DNA of 64,000 bases from contig JAUPFP010000014.1 of assembly GCA_036925085.1 (NCBI GenBank), positions 2,049,501 to 2,113,500 of the forward strand. Direction: 5' to 3'. Positions 62,344 through 64,000 of the stretch are shown piece after piece. The translations under genes were made by a program, and so were the position numbers. The notes under the pieces are model-generated. The model searched no databases. It was not told where the DNA came from and saw nothing but the letters and a program-made list of their open reading frames with translations. Source of the DNA: Brachycybe producta (taxonomy: Eukaryota; Arthropoda; Diplopoda; Playtdesmida; Andrognathidae). The stretch's first letter is position 1. Each line of letters begins with the position of its first letter.

Positions 62344-64000
62344 ATGGCTGCTGAAAGGTTTGCTGCGAAATTAATATGTTTTGCCGGTTTCCTGGTGAGA
62401 AATAGCTGTTTTATGGCTTTTTAAATCATAAAATAACTGACAATAACTTGTTTATTTCAGGATCTTCTAGCTGTTAGTATGATATTGCCTTTGATAGCAA
62501 CTAGAGCCAAAGAATTAGGTGCAACCCCAGGATTAGGAGGATTAATAGGTTGCTTAGATACTCATTATTCTTGTTAGTTATATGTCTCAACATATAGACG
62601 GCGTTGTAGTCGTTTTTCTAGTGCGGGGTACAAGAAATGTTGTGAACGATTGCTGCGCCACCTAAATATTGACTCGTAGAACTAACTAAGTGTTTTGCTT
62701 TTTTTTACCGCGAAAAATGCATTCAATTGACGCGAAATCATTACAGGATCGTTATACGGAGCCACTCAGTTGTTTTCTTCACCGATTTTTGTACGTTTGG
62801 ATCTAAAATATAGTAAAATAAACGGTTCTAACAAGCGTTTTGTCTGTTTTATAGGGAAGTTGGAGCGATGTTCGAGGCCGGAAATTCGTCCTCATGTTGT
62901 CTTTGCTATCAACATCTGGGCTTTATTTAATATTGGGCAGTGTGGGGCTGTTGGGGCTGACCCTCATTAGGTTACTGACAGGTTAATTTCTTCATAATGA
63001 TGAAATGTTATTTCTAAAGTGCAGAATAATCAGATTTCTATATCATTTTTTTTCTTCATATTTTCTTTGCAATTTCTATTTATAAAACGTTATTGATTTC
63101 GCATTTTCTTATTTTTAAGGCGTTTTGAAACACAGCCAGTCGTTATCGCAAGCCTATCTGTCCAGTGTTGTGTTGCCAGCGGAAAAAAGCAAGTACTATG
63201 GATATTTTACGGCAACATCGAACATCGGCTTCATTATTGGACCAACTCTTGGCGGTCACTTGGTCGAATTGGAGAACGGATTTTTTTGGGTCTCACTCGT
63301 TTCTTCGTTCGTGTTTTTTTGTAACGCAGGTTTGTAAAATGATCCAATACGTTTATTTTAAGAACTAAAACGTTTTTTTTTTCAGTAATTATTTGGCAGT
63401 TTCTTCCAAATATTCACAGAGCGACGAAAACTTTGACATCGGATTCGACAGAAGCCGTTTCTGTGAAACTTAAGATAACGAATGATGAGAGTTACGTCTC
63501 GAGTACGAGAAACTACGTAAAGGAGTTGCGATTGGACAAGTCTTGGGAAGTTCTATGTTTGCGGCTCGTTTTAGCATTCTCGACGCTCGTCTTCCGTAGT
63601 AACTACTCTTTGGTACTCAGAGATAGGTTTGGTTTGTCCGGTAAGGAAATGGGTTACCTGATATCGTATCAGGGTATCGTGTCGTCTTGTGCCGGGTTTC
63701 TAGTGGGACATCTATCGAAAATAACTACGAACGAACACTATCAAGTGTTGTATGGAGTTGCCACTTTGACCGTGGCACTTTCGGGTCTAACGATCGCTCC
63801 CAATGTTTTCTATCTAGTCATTAGTTTAACTTTGTTGTGTGTGGCTACGTCTTTTTTACGAGTGTGCTTAACTCATCTCATGATATCGCGGTGTCCTAAA
63901 GAGAAAGTTGGAGCCATAGTTGGGTTCGGACAGAGTGTGACGTCTGCCGCTCGTATGATGTCGCCGTTAGTCGGAGGTTTTGCTCTCGAGATTGGAAATT
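62344..64000 (+). CDS. MFSD9-like major facilitator transporter (5' part)
   Basis: Exons 62344-62394, 62461-62548, 62747-62790, 62855-62981, 63120-63329 and 63386 onward, cut by the window end; 378 complete codons visible. All joins keep frame with GT-AG borders. Features: N-terminal helix then LDLLAVSMILPL, the MFS motif GSWSDVRGRK (62-71), KHSQSLSQAYLSS and IGFIIGPTLGGHLVELENGF, a layout typical of MFSD9 (KHSLS..ALLSDLV, GFILGPVVGGYLTELE) and close to SLC22A18. Exon 6 carries a charged loop (about 182-225) and further helices. MFSD9 is a multi-pass carrier of unknown substrate, about 470 residues in mammals, so roughly 90 residues are missing here. Start chosen as the ATG in a strong GCAAAATGG context directly before the first helix. 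The tandem AG-GT pair at 62969-62983 is resolved by frame to the second GT. Confidence 0.85.
62655..62664. promoter_or_regulatory. CTCF-like core motif in intron 2 of the MFSD9-like gene
   Basis: GCGCCACCTA, reverse of TAGGTGGCGC. One of nine exact AGRTGGCGC cores in the window and the only one inside a gene. Confidence 0.35.

Noticed and set aside
1..64000. tRNA or rRNA genes, or retroelement coding regions
   Set aside because: I looked for tRNA arm patterns, rRNA-like blocks and reverse transcriptase motifs in the frames provided by the sequence and saw none I could support.

Overview
This is an AT-rich window from a eukaryote, most likely an invertebrate animal. Three genes are recognisable at the right end. 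All have introns bounded by GT-AG (twice GC-AG), most of them only 69-156 bp long, and the proteins (TAF12, an SLC22 organic cation/carnitine transporter, an MFSD9-like transporter) are metazoan families. I cannot name the species from the sequence; compact introns, abundant MITEs and long homopolymers would fit several invertebrate groups (arthropods, tunicates, molluscs).

Layout. About 1-53.5 kb contains no gene I can support. It is a mosaic of non-autonomous DNA transposons (MITEs) and tandem arrays. I group the MITEs by shared sequence: family A, a palindrome ending in AAACTAGAAGGGTA with an inner AAGTTTATTTTGAAAGAT (about 19 copies or halves); family B, about 310 bp, ends TACCTTGTACACA (5 copies); family C, about 290 bp, hAT-like, ends YAGGGCTCGGATTTTTATG (12 copies or fragments, one with a perfect 8-bp target duplication); family D, about 200 bp, ends ACAGGCA, GC-richer, 8-9 bp duplications (5 copies); family E, palindromic with GCAGATTGCCTAGGCAATC (3 copies); and single elements including a 766-bp TTAA-flanked element, a 1.6-kb fold-back, a GC-rich hAT-like element and PIF/Harbinger-like MITEs flanked by TTA/TAA. 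Between them lie arrays with units of 13, 16, 20, 25, 28, 30, 31, 32, 35, 42, 57, 111, 140 and about 160 bp.

53.5-56.4 kb: one orphan F-box first exon with a strong splice donor, a GC-rich promoter-like patch, another hAT-like MITE and AT-rich sequence. 56.5-60.5 kb: a ten-exon SLC22 gene on the plus strand (556 aa predicted). 60.7-61.3 kb: TAF12 on the minus strand in three exons (159 aa), convergent with SLC22. 62.3 kb to the end: an MFSD9-like transporter on the plus strand, divergent from TAF12 and cut off by the window edge. The genes are unrelated in function (general transcription factor and two membrane carriers); they look like ordinary housekeeping neighbours, not an operon-like system.

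The most interesting signals are the apparent birth of satellite arrays from MITE sequence, nested insertions that give a relative chronology, dispersed CTCF-like AGRTGGCGC sites, and two GC-AG introns in two adjacent genes. All exon models were made by eye from splice consensus, frame continuity and family motifs.
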